Assembly (NCBI GenBank): GCA_016793325.1 | Contig: JAEUKI010000012.1 | Coordinates: forward strand, 1 to 64,000 | Direction: 5' to 3' | Length of the DNA stretch: 64,000 nt | From: Myxococcales bacterium | GTDB lineage: Bacteria > Myxococcota_A > Polyangia > Polyangiales > Ga0077539 | In this document: positions 1 through 7,983 of the stretch, in pieces | How the letters are laid out: each line of letters starts with the position of its first letter | Position numbering within the stretch: the first letter of the stretch is position 1 | The notes under the pieces: generated by a model | The model's database searches: none | Told to the model about the DNA's origin: nothing | Seen by the model: the letters and a program-made list of their open reading frames with translations, nothing else | Program-made: the position numbers and the translations under genes

Positions 1-2
1 GC

Positions 3-221
3 AAGGGAAACTGCTGGGATAACGCCGTCGCCGAGAGCTTCTTCTCCTCCCTAAAAAGCGAACTTCTTCACCGCCATCTCTTCGACGACTGCGCGTCGCT
101 CCGAAGCGCAGTGTTCGAGTACATCGAGGTGTTCTACAACCACCGACGACTTCACTCTTCGCTCGACTACAAGACCCCAGCCGAGGTCGAACGCGCTTTC
201 GCGCTCGCCAACGCTGCTTGA
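3..221 (+). pseudogene. IS3-family transposase OrfB, C-terminal end (cut by window edge)
   Basis: The reading frame is open from base 3 to a TGA at 219-221, giving 72 residues with no start codon in view. It carries the C-terminal signature of IS3-family DDE integrases: [20 protein letters not shown] (the Glu of AES is the last catalytic acid), then [20 protein letters not shown]. The protein would cut and join DNA ends during transposition. The rest of the element lies outside the window, so completeness of the copy cannot be judged; the visible part has no frameshift or internal stop. Family assignment is secure from the motif; the IS subgroup is not determined. Confidence 0.88.
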
Positions 222-251
222 CCAACTGTCAACGCAATCGAGGGAAGCCCA
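222..251 (+). mobile_element. probable right terminal inverted repeat of the IS3 element
   Basis: Directly after the transposase stop comes CCAACTGTCAACGCAATCGA followed by GGGAAGCCCA. IS3-family right ends typically lie within tens of bases of the orfB stop and finish in CA, as here at 250-251. The left end is outside the window, so the repeat cannot be paired; the boundary is inferred. Confidence 0.45.
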
Positions 252-375
252 CGCTGCGCGTGCGCCGCACTCCCCGCTGCCCCCAGCGCCCCCGCTGCGT
301 CCGCGGCCTTCGTCGACGATCCGTCGTGCGTCGTTGGCGCACCGACGATCGCTCGTGCTGAACTCGCTGGCGTCG

Positions 376-1542
376 ATGAGCACGCCTCGCTTGCACGACC
401 CTTCGCCGCCGCGCTCACGGATCGTCGTTGTGCTCGCGGTGGTCTTGCTCGTCGTGGGCTGCGGGTTCGGCGCGCTCGTCCTCGACGCAGTGCTGGACTC
501 GCTCGCGAGCCCGAGAGAGCCGAGCGCGGTGGATGTTCAGCGCTTGGTGGCGTGGCGCGAAGCGCGCGCGACAGCGTTTGTGCGTGCGATCGACGTGGTG
601 ATTCCCTGCGCGATCCGAGAGCAGAGCCCCTCGCGCGGGACGCACTACCGACTCGCGACCGATGCGGCGCGCACGCGGTGGTTCGTGCTGTTCGATCGTC
701 GGTCGATCGCGTGTCACGACGCTCCAGCGAGCCACTGGGGATGGCGCTATCTCGTGGCTCCGGGCTCGCGCGGGGAGCTGCGCTTTCCCGAGCGACCGTG
801 GTCTCGTTGGGGCGACTCGTCGGTGTTGATCTTCGCGGTGGGGCGCAGCCCGCACAGCGAGGCGCGCGCGGCGATGGCCCTCTCGCCCGCGGCGATGCTC
901 GCGCTCTTGGGGGCGTGGTTCTGCGTGGTTCGGCTGCGTCGCAGTCGTCCGCGCGGCGTGCTCGTCACGAGCGCGAGCGCCCCGCGCGAGCCGGTGTTGC
1001 CGCAACGTCGAATCGGGCTGCGACTGTCCAACGCGTCGCGGGCGGTGGTTCCTGCGGGATCATGGGTGTCGGGGGGCGTGTTTCTGCTCTCGCTCGGGTT
1101 GTGGGTCGCGTTGGACAGCCCCGGCGGACGAGGCCTGGGCCCGACGGTCATCGGGTTGTTCATCGGCTCGATCGGTGTTGGCGCGTTGGCGATCGCGCGG
1201 GCTCCTGCGCGCGAGCTCTGGAGAGCGCTTCGTCCGCTCGGGCTCGCGCGGCGAGAACAGTGGACGCGCGTGCTCGAGTATCGCGTCCTCGCCGAGCAAG
1301 ACCTCGACGCCGACCGACCGCAGTACTCCATCGAGAATCCCACGGGCGGCGCGCCGATCGTGCTCGTCGTGGCTCCCGATGAGTGCACTCCCTGGATCGC
1401 CGACGAGCGCGTCTTGTGCGTGTGGAACACCGACGCGCCCGAGACCATTCACGTGCTCCGTCGCGACGGCGCTCCGCTCGCGCTCATGGAGTCCGAGCTC
1501 TCTGCGATGAACGACGCGCTGCGCGGGGCTCGGTCGTCGTGA
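376..1542 (+). CDS. polytopic membrane protein of unknown function
   Basis: 388 residues from the ATG at 376; an in-frame TTG at 334 would add 14 residues, but the ATG version places a clean hydrophobic segment near the N-terminus (residues about 13-38). Further hydrophobic segments lie near 170-190, 229-248 and 253-273, followed by a C-terminal soluble region of about 115 residues. Between the first two segments is a 130-residue probably extracytoplasmic domain. I do not recognise the family. The stop codon overlaps the start of the next gene (GTGA), suggesting the two are translated together. Confidence 0.7.
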   Translation: MSTPRLHDPSPPRSRIVVVLAVVLLVVGCGFGALVLDAVLDSLASPREPSAVDVQRLVAWREARATAFVRAIDVVIPCAIREQSPSRGTHYRLATDAARTRWFVLFDRRSIACHDAPASHWGWRYLVAPGSRGELRFPERPWSRWGDSSVLIFAVGRSPHSEARAAMALSPAAMLALLGAWFCVVRLRRSRPRGVLVTSASAPREPVLPQRRIGLRLSNASRAVVPAGSWVSGGVFLLSLGLWVALDSPGGRGLGPTVIGLFIGSIGVGALAIARAPARELWRALRPLGLARREQWTRVLEYRVLAEQDLDADRPQYSIENPTGGAPIVLVVAPDECTPWIADERVLCVWNTDAPETIHVLRRDGAPLALMESELSAMNDALRGARSS

Positions 1543-2441
1543 GCCTGCTCGCGTGGCCCCAGGAGCTCGACGTCGAGTCGCTCTTCGCCCGCGTGTGCCA
1601 ACCGAAGCGCGAGCAGCTCGACGCGGTGTCGTCCGCGGTCGAGGGCGTCGAAGATCCGCGCGAGGCCCTCGAGCGACTCGCGGCTCGGTCCATGGTTCCG
1701 ATGGAGTGGGTCGAGTCGCGTGCGCGTGCGTTTGGAGGAGACGCGCGCTCGCCGCAGGTCGTTCCGAAGACGGTCGCGGGGGTGGTCGCGCTCGCCGCGG
1801 ACGTGCCGGGCGTGTTGGCGAGCGAGGCGCTCGCGCGAGAGTTTCTCGTTCGCGCGCGAGCGTGGTGCGAGCTTCCAACGCCCGAGGCCCCCATCTTCTG
1901 GAAGCTCGACGCCGAGCGCCCGCGATGGCTCGGCGCGCGAACGACAAAGGGCCCGGCGTTTCCTCCGGGGATTTCTGCGCTGTTCGAGCATGCGCTGAGC
2001 GGCGCGCAGCTCGCGCTCTTGCGCGAAGAGCTCGCGGACAGGTCCGTCGAGTCCGAGCGCGAGCCCGAGCCCGAGCGTCGCGGCGGGTTCTGGGACGGCG
2101 TCCGACGGATCTTCTCGCGCTCGTTTCCGACGCCGCCTCCCGGTCCCATCCCCCTGTGGAACCAGCTCTCGTCGCTCGCGGTCTCGCGCGGTGGTCGCGC
2201 GCTCGAAGAGGCCATCGAAGACCATCGAAACGCGTGGCTCTTCGCGACGCTCGCGCGTACGGGGCGCGCGGTTCCCGAGTCGATCGTGGGTTCGACGCGC
2301 GTGCGTTCAGCGCTCGCAGCCACGCCGCTCCGCGCGCTCGACAACTACTTCGAGCCGCTCGCGGCGCTCTGGTGGACCGGCTACGCGGTGCATTCGGTCA
2401 CCGCCGAGCGCGTCGAGCTCGTTTGCCCAGCGTTCGAGTAG
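1539..2441 (+). CDS. hypothetical protein, paralogue of the 43307-44209 product
   Basis: 300 residues starting at GTG 1539, which overlaps the upstream stop by 4 bases. No signal peptide or membrane segment. An N-terminal motif reads VEGVEDPREALERLAARSMV and the C-terminus contains EPLAALWWTGYAVHSVT. Both blocks match, in order and spacing, the protein at 43307-44209 (VEDAAEAWEMLAARGLVPAEW; DPLLSLWASGYALDAIT), which is also 300 residues. A charged linker near residues 170-185 (ESEREPEPERRGG) separates two halves. No known domain is recognised. Function unknown; coupling to a membrane protein suggests a shared role. Confidence 0.75.
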   Translation: MSLLAWPQELDVESLFARVCQPKREQLDAVSSAVEGVEDPREALERLAARSMVPMEWVESRARAFGGDARSPQVVPKTVAGVVALAADVPGVLASEALAREFLVRARAWCELPTPEAPIFWKLDAERPRWLGARTTKGPAFPPGISALFEHALSGAQLALLREELADRSVESEREPEPERRGGFWDGVRRIFSRSFPTPPPGPIPLWNQLSSLAVSRGGRALEEAIEDHRNAWLFATLARTGRAVPESIVGSTRVRSALAATPLRALDNYFEPLAALWWTGYAVHSVTAERVELVCPAFE

Positions 2442-3238
2442 CCCGCGCCGAGCACCCCGTGGCGAGCGGGAGTGCGTGTGCGACGGGGCCACACGGAGAG
2501 AGGGCAAGCGCGCGTCGTGACCCACGTTCCGCGAGGAAAATCACAGCCAATGGGGCGCGTGGATGCGCGAAGCACGCCGGGCGCCCACGTCGTGCTGACA
2601 ATGGGAGAGGTCTCCGTTTCTCGCGTTGTGAATGCGAGGCGCAGCCCCCACCCGCACGGCAGGCCACGTGATGCGCAACGCCCGGTGGGAAGCTGTTGAA
2701 ACGGCACCGGACCTCCAAGAGAGCGCGGCGATGGAAGCACGCGATCGGCACACTCCCATGGCGCGCAGCTCGACATGACACGCCAGGAAACTCGGGCGCG
2801 ATACTTCGACAGCGCTGAAGCGCACGCCGAGCTGCAAACCGTGAAGCACCTCGTCAATCCCCTCAACGTCTTCGGGACGTCGTTCTCGGTTCAGCCGTAG
2901 CGCTGTTCGTGGCGATTCCGGGGAGCCGCCGCAGCTCTCTCCGCACTGCTGCGTCGAGGCGTGCGCTGCTTACGACGAACGAACGATGGGGCAACCTCGG
3001 GGCGCCGCCGTGCACCGACGTCGCGCCGCCGGTGGCATTGTGCGTCCTCTCTCCGCCACCGCTCGTCGCACCCACGGAAACAGCGAGTGTGTGCAAAGGG
3101 ATCTCTATTGATGAGGGCACGCACTGCGCGGGTCGGTTCGTCATCGAGCGCCCTCGTGAGACGACGAGCAGCCCTCTGCATCTCCGCGCGATTTCGTTGG
3201 TAGGTCCCGGTTGACGACTCGCGAGTCGACCGGCGACG
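2442..3238. other. 797-bp intergenic region without a convincing gene
   Basis: GC is visibly lower and codon-position bias weaker than in flanking genes. Short open frames at 2472-2699 and 2909-3214 have compositions unlike the neighbours and no recognisable motif. A 41-codon frame at 2775-2900 is listed separately because its last 25 residues look more protein-like. No strong hairpin or tRNA was seen. The region may be decayed coding DNA or an extended upstream region of the lipoprotein gene at 3239. Confidence 0.5.
2775..2900 (+). CDS. possible small ORF or remnant, 41 aa
   Basis: ATG at 2775 to TAG at 2898-2900. The second half (ELQTVKHLVNPLNVFGTSFS) has ordinary amino-acid composition, unlike the Arg/Ser/Pro-rich spurious frames around it, so it could be a short gene or the surviving tail of a lost one. 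No ribosome-binding site is obvious and no family is recognised. Confidence 0.15.
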   Translation: MTRQETRARYFDSAEAHAELQTVKHLVNPLNVFGTSFSVQP

Positions 3239-6200
3239 ATGACGGCAATGGGAACGATTCGCTTCGGCCTAGCCTTCGTCGTGGGGGCAATCACACTGGC
3301 GGCATGCACAAGTGCAACACCGCCTGTTCAGGATACAGGGACCGGCTTCGATGCGGTCGTCGACGTTACGCCGACCGAGGACACTGGCGTCGTCGAAGAC
3401 ACCGCCGAGCCAGACGTCGTCGAGTGCCGAGACCTCGACCTCGATGGGTTCTTGTCCTTCGCCTGCGGTGGTCAGGATTGCAACGACAACAACCGTAACG
3501 TTCGACCGAACGCGACCGAGATTTGCAACAACGTCGACGACAATTGCGATGGGCGCATCGACGTCGACGCGATGGGCATGAGCCTTCAGCGGGAGTTCTG
3601 GCCGGACAACGACGGCGACGGCTTCGGTGATCGATCCGCGACTGGTTCGGGCACGGTCATCGCGTGTCGGGCTCCGGCTGGCTTCGTCGACAACAACACG
3701 GATTGCAACGATCGGAGCAGCACGATCAACCCATCCGTCGCGGAGGCGTGCAACGACCTCACGATGCTCGACGAAAACTGCAACGGGATGGCCGAAGAAG
3801 GCTGTGCGTGCCCGCGACCCGGCGCGACGCGCACGTGCTGCGGCTCGCGCGGCAGTGAGACGTGCACCAGGACGGCGATGGGCCTGATGTGGGCGAACTG
3901 TTCGGCCCGAACTGCACCCGAAACGTGCAATCGCGTGGACGACGACTGCAACGGCCTCGTCGACGACGGCGTGACGATCACCTGTTACACCGACTTCGAC
4001 GAGGACGGGTATCCCGCGGCGACAGGTACGAGGATCGTGTGTCCGGATCCGACGCGCCCCGCGCGCGGCGGCTGTCCGGCAGGCACAACGAATCGATCAT
4101 CGGCTGACCCTGCCAACGTCGACTGCAACGACAACAGTCCGCTGCGTTCGCCGGGGCTGGTCGAGCGGTGTGACGACATCGACAACGACTGCAACCCGAG
4201 CACGGCGAACGGCAGCGGCGATCCCGGAGTCGGCGCCCGTTGCATGGTTCCCGGCCGATTGGGCCGATGCGCCGAGGGCACAGGGGCGTGCGTCGGTGCG
4301 TCGCTCGAGTGCTTGGGATCGAACACACCGCTGCGCGAGGTGTGCAATGGAGTGGATGACGACTGCGACGGCGTCGTCGACGGGCGTCGTTGCTTCGACT
4401 CGCAGACCGCGCCGACAGGGTCGGGCACCTGCGATGTTGGCGGTGTCTGCCGACTCACGGCCTGCGAAGCAAACCTCGGCAACTGCGACGCGATGGACGC
4501 CAACGGCTGCGAGACACCGCTGCTCACGGACGCGAACCACTGCGGCACGTGCGGCGCCCGTTGCAACGGCGGCCCGTGCGTCAACGGGCAGTGCAGGGAT
4601 ATGTCTCCCGCTCAGGTGAGCGCGTCGGATCGCTTCGCGTGTGCTGTATCTGGCTTGGGGACGGTGCACTGCTGGGGCGAAAACTCGTCGGGACAACTCG
4701 GTGACGGGACGATGGGCAACGTTCGCATTTCGTCGGTGCAAGTGACGGGCATCACCGACGCGGTCGAGGTCGCGACATCCGTGCTCGACGGCTCGAGCTT
4801 TGGACACGCATGTGCGCGCCGCTCAACCGGAGCGGTCGTGTGCTGGGGCAACAACGAGTACGGGCAGGTCGGCGACAACACACTGGGCAACGTTCGTCTC
4901 GTGCCCGTCGCAGTCGCGGGATTGACCGACGCAGTCTCCATCGCGGCTGGCAGCGGGAGCACTTGCGCCGTCCGCGCGACGGGGCAGGTGGTGTGCTGGG
5001 GACGCAACAACGTCGGCCAGATCGGCGACGGAACGTCAGGCATCAGCCGCCGCGTCCCAACGCCTGTCGTAGGAATCACGGACGCTGTCGAGGTCGGTGT
5101 TGGCGGCTGGTTTGCGTGCGCGCGACGCGCGACCGGCGCGGTGAACTGCTGGGGAATGGCGACGTTTGGTGCGCTCGGGCACGGAACGGACAACCCAGAT
5201 CAGCCTACGCCTGTCGCTGTTCGCGGGCTTGTTGATGCCGTTCAGATCGCGGTAGCTGCGCGAAGCGTGTGCGCTCGGCGCGCGACTGGCGGTATCGCGT
5301 GTTGGGGGCGTCTTTCGGGCAGCGTGAGCACGACGGCGCCGGTGCAAATTCCCGGCGTCACCGACGCCGTCTCGCTCGAGCACAACGGCAGCAGCGGCTG
5401 CTTTCGGAGCCAGGCTGGGCAGCACGAGTTCTTTACGGTCGCCGGTCGCTTCCCCGCGCCGAGCCTGAGGGATGCGGTGACTGTTGCTTTGGGAGAAAAC
5501 GTCGCGTGCGGTCGCAACACCGCGGGTCGACTGTTCTGCGTCGGGACCAATATGGGCGGGCGTCGCGGAGACGGCACCACGGACGACAACGAACCAGTTC
5601 CGTTCGCAACGGCGCCGTTGGACACCCTCGAGTTGAGCACGCGACGCTCACATCTGTGCGTCCGTCGCTCCACTGGAAGCGTCGAGTGCGTGGGGTTCAA
5701 CAATGGCGGCGCACTCGGCACGGGAACGGTCAATCCCCAGACCACGTTCGCCGCGGTTCCAGGAATCACGGACGCGGTCGAGCTCGATGCCTCGGATAAC
5801 TTCACCTGCATTCGCCGAGTGAGCGGACAGGTCGTGTGCTGGGGATCGAACGGTTCGGGTGAGCTCGGCGATGGCACGATGGGGACCTTGCGCACCGCTC
5901 CGATCGACGTTTCGGACATGACCGACGCTGCCGAAATCACCACCGGGCGACAGCACACGTGTGCGCGTCGAACGTCGGGTGCTGTCGCGTGCTGGGGCGC
6001 CAATGGTCGCGGTCAGGTGGGCGACGGCAGCACGGTGTCGACGCGACGCGTTCCTGTAACGGTGCTAGGTGTCACCAACGTGCTGCAGCTCGCGTCGTAC
6101 GGCAACCACACGTGCGCACTGCGCATGGATCGCAGCGTCGTCTGCTGGGGCGCGAACGAGTATGGCCAACTCGGGGACGGAACGCTCGTCGACCGACGCG

Positions 6201-6664
6201 CTCCCGTGGCTGTCCTCGGACTGACCGACGCAGTCGAGATCGGCACCGGTGAACTCAGCACATGCGCGCGGCGCGCGACCGGCGAAGTCGTGTGTTGGGG
6301 CTTCAACTCCGCCGGACAGCTCGGCGATGCAACGAACACAGATCGAAACCGCCCAACCACGACCGTCGTCGGACTCACCAATGCGACGAAGCTTTCGGTG
6401 GGGGCGGATCATGCGTGCGCGGTTCGCACAGACGGCAGCGTGATTTGCTGGGGCACCGGAGGCCGCACGCAGCTCGGCGACGGAGGCACGACTGGCCGCA
6501 ACACGCCAGTCACCGTCAGCGGTCTGAGCAACGTTGTCGAGCTGTCACTCGGCGACACGAGGTCGTGCGCGCGCCGCATGGACGGCCAATGGTTGTGCTG
6601 GGGATCGAACTCGAACGGCACGCTCGGGACGTACTTGATTCCACGCATCGTGACTGGGTTTTGA
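3239..6664 (+). CDS. large lipoprotein with DxDxDG metal-binding repeats and 14 RCC1-like units
   Basis: 1141 residues. A lipoprotein signal ends in LAAC (Cys23), so the protein is probably anchored in the outer membrane. Residues about 55-400 hold Cys-rich MopE-type repeats with Ca-binding-like DLDLDG, DNDGDG and DFDEDG cores and recurrent CNxVDDxCDG blocks. A short disulfide module (NGCETPLLTDANHCGTCGARC) follows. From about residue 465 to the end I count 14 RCC1-type blades with the consensus CARRATGAVxCWGxNxxGQLGDG; units 5 and 6 are degenerate. Fourteen units would fit two seven-bladed propellers. Such proteins are common and expanded in Myxococcota; ligands are usually unknown. An alternative ATG at 3248 is possible. 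The gene stands alone and ends at a strong terminator. Confidence 0.9.
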   Translation: MTAMGTIRFGLAFVVGAITLAACTSATPPVQDTGTGFDAVVDVTPTEDTGVVEDTAEPDVVECRDLDLDGFLSFACGGQDCNDNNRNVRPNATEICNNVDDNCDGRIDVDAMGMSLQREFWPDNDGDGFGDRSATGSGTVIACRAPAGFVDNNTDCNDRSSTINPSVAEACNDLTMLDENCNGMAEEGCACPRPGATRTCCGSRGSETCTRTAMGLMWANCSARTAPETCNRVDDDCNGLVDDGVTITCYTDFDEDGYPAATGTRIVCPDPTRPARGGCPAGTTNRSSADPANVDCNDNSPLRSPGLVERCDDIDNDCNPSTANGSGDPGVGARCMVPGRLGRCAEGTGACVGASLECLGSNTPLREVCNGVDDDCDGVVDGRRCFDSQTAPTGSGTCDVGGVCRLTACEANLGNCDAMDANGCETPLLTDANHCGTCGARCNGGPCVNGQCRDMSPAQVSASDRFACAVSGLGTVHCWGENSSGQLGDGTMGNVRISSVQVTGITDAVEVATSVLDGSSFGHACARRSTGAVVCWGNNEYGQVGDNTLGNVRLVPVAVAGLTDAVSIAAGSGSTCAVRATGQVVCWGRNNVGQIGDGTSGISRRVPTPVVGITDAVEVGVGGWFACARRATGAVNCWGMATFGALGHGTDNPDQPTPVAVRGLVDAVQIAVAARSVCARRATGGIACWGRLSGSVSTTAPVQIPGVTDAVSLEHNGSSGCFRSQAGQHEFFTVAGRFPAPSLRDAVTVALGENVACGRNTAGRLFCVGTNMGGRRGDGTTDDNEPVPFATAPLDTLELSTRRSHLCVRRSTGSVECVGFNNGGALGTGTVNPQTTFAAVPGITDAVELDASDNFTCIRRVSGQVVCWGSNGSGELGDGTMGTLRTAPIDVSDMTDAAEITTGRQHTCARRTSGAVACWGANGRGQVGDGSTVSTRRVPVTVLGVTNVLQLASYGNHTCALRMDRSVVCWGANEYGQLGDGTLVDRRAPVAVLGLTDAVEIGTGELSTCARRATGEVVCWGFNSAGQLGDATNTDRNRPTTTVVGLTNATKLSVGADHACAVRTDGSVICWGTGGRTQLGDGGTTGRNTPVTVSGLSNVVELSLGDTRSCARRMDGQWLCWGSNSNGTLGTYLIPRIVTGF

Positions 6665-6675
6665 GCGCAGCGCGC

Positions 6676-6724
6676 TCGCGCGACACGGGACGCATGGCCC
6701 CCGCAGTGATCCCGTGTCGCGCGA
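6676..6724. terminator. bidirectional terminator: perfect 15-bp inverted repeat
   Basis: TCGCGCGACACGGGA at 6676-6690 is exactly complementary to TCCCGTGTCGCGCGA at 6710-6724, with a 19-base spacer. It lies between the stops of two convergent genes (6664 on + and 6732 on -), 11 and 7 bases away, as expected for a shared transcription terminator. No T-tract is present, which is usual in very high-GC genomes. Confidence 0.75.
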
Positions 6725-6731
6725 TCAGCGA

Positions 6732-7568
6732 CTACTCGCTCGCTTTGCCCTCGTCGCTCTCGTCGCTCTCGTCCCCATCATCGCTCTTTCGCCCGCCGCC
6801 CGATCGCGCGTACAGCGACGGAGCGATCTCGTTGACGTCGCCCTCTTTGCGGCGAAACCACCCGAGCGCCGCGCGCACTTCGGTCCAGCCCTCGATCACC
6901 AGCGTCGCGAGCCGCGCGCGTTCGTCCTCGAGCGCCTCGACCTCGTCGTCGCGATCGCTCCGCGGCGTCGCCGACTGGAGCAGCACCTGACCGAGCTTCT
7001 GCGCGTTCTCGAGCTCGCTCGCCGTGACCACCGTGAGCCCGTCGACCTTCGACCACTTCGCGACGAACTCCGACGCGATCATCAAGAGACCGTTTCCGAC
7101 GTCGAGGAAGCTCGTTCCACCGGCGGCGCGGTCGATGATGGCGCCGTCGAGCAGGCCGCGCTCGACGAGGGGCTTCGCCGCGGACACCAGCATCCGTCGC
7201 GCGCTCGTCGCCTCGCTCAACTGCGACGCCGACGCCGGGCTCTTGCGGGGAATCCGTCCGTCCACGAGAAGCAGCGCGCTGCTCGCCGCGCGAACGCCCA
7301 TCACGCGCTCACGATCGAACCCCGGAAGCTCCTCCATCTTCGACAGATACGGCTCGATCGCCGCCCACGCGTTGCCCACCACCGAGTGTACAAAGGGCGC
7401 GTCCATGTTGAACGGCCGCACGCTCGTTGCGGCGAGCGCCATCGCCGCGGGCTTCGACTCGACGCGAGCCTGTTCGAGCACGTCGATCGGTCCGTGCACG
7501 ACCGGGGTCTTGGGTTCTTTGTTGGACTTGTTGCTCGTCGAAACCTTCGTGTCCTTGTTCTTGCTCAT
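6732..7568 (-). CDS. hypothetical soluble protein
   Basis: 278 residues from the ATG at 7568. The start is supported by AGGAG placed 5-9 bases upstream on the minus strand. The frame stays open further upstream, but that extension only translates the tandem-repeat DNA and is not used. The N-terminal 20 residues are Lys/Ser/Thr-rich (MSKNKDTKVSTSNKSNKEP); the middle is Ala/Leu-rich and probably helical; the C-terminus is an acidic tail (DDGDESDESDEGKASE). No signal peptide, membrane segment or known domain is seen. Polar termini around a helical core would suit a binding or structural protein, but this is a guess. Confidence 0.75.
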   Translation of the reverse strand: MSKNKDTKVSTSNKSNKEPKTPVVHGPIDVLEQARVESKPAAMALAATSVRPFNMDAPFVHSVVGNAWAAIEPYLSKMEELPGFDRERVMGVRAASSALLLVDGRIPRKSPASASQLSEATSARRMLVSAAKPLVERGLLDGAIIDRAAGGTSFLDVGNGLLMIASEFVAKWSKVDGLTVVTASELENAQKLGQVLLQSATPRSDRDDEVEALEDERARLATLVIEGWTEVRAALGWFRRKEGDVNEIAPSLYARSGGGRKSDDGDESDESDEGKASE

Positions 7569-7983
7569 GATGATCTCCTTCGAACCTTCGGGGCTTCGAA
7601 GAGGGCCCCTTTGGCCGCCTTCGTGTCCGAGGTGCGCCGGGTATCGAGGGCGATCGGTGAAGGTTGCGTGCACGGGCGAAAAAAGTTTTCGAGCGATCGA
7701 GCGACCCCGGTTCAACCGGGGGTGAGGGATCGCAGACGATCGCAACGGGGGGGGTCCAACCGGGGGAGCGCGCTTGCAAGCGATCGCGAGTGGGGGGTCG
7801 AACCGTGGATGGAGAATCGCGGGCGATCGACGCGCGGGGGTCGAACCGGGGTGCGGGGATCGCAGGGACGCGTGGCACGGCGGTAGGCTGTCAGGCGCCG
7901 TCAACGTGGCGATTCCACGGTGTCGTGGTTTCGGGTGAAGATGGTGCATCGAGAGAGGGGGCGTTGCCCTCGACGAGGAGACG
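7569..7983. other. 415-bp divergent intergenic region with tandem repeats
   Basis: Lies between the divergent genes starting at 7568 (-) and 7984 (+). It must hold both promoters, though I could not identify convincing -35/-10 pairs. Its right half consists of the tandem repeats listed separately. No gene is supported inside it. Confidence 0.6.
7694..7867 (+). repeat. four degenerate 43/44-bp tandem repeats
   Basis: Copies begin with CGATCG at 7694, 7737, 7781 and 7824 (spacing 43, 44, 43). Each contains a GGTYCAACC or GGTCGAACC core about 20 bases in and an ATCGC near its end. In the first copy the core forms a hairpin, CCCCGG-TTCAA-CCGGGG at 7705-7721. There are no unique spacers, so this is not a CRISPR. 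It sits upstream of the patatin-like gene and could be a binding array, a structured leader, or a simple minisatellite. Confidence 0.7.

Noticed and set aside
2472..3214. Open frames at 2472-2699 and 2909-3214 as genes
   Set aside because: No ribosome-binding site, no codon-position GC bias and no motif.
7694..7867. Repeats as a CRISPR array or tRNA fragments
   Set aside because: The copies are contiguous with no unique spacers. The GGTTCAACC core resembles a tRNA T-arm but no acceptor or anticodon stem is present.
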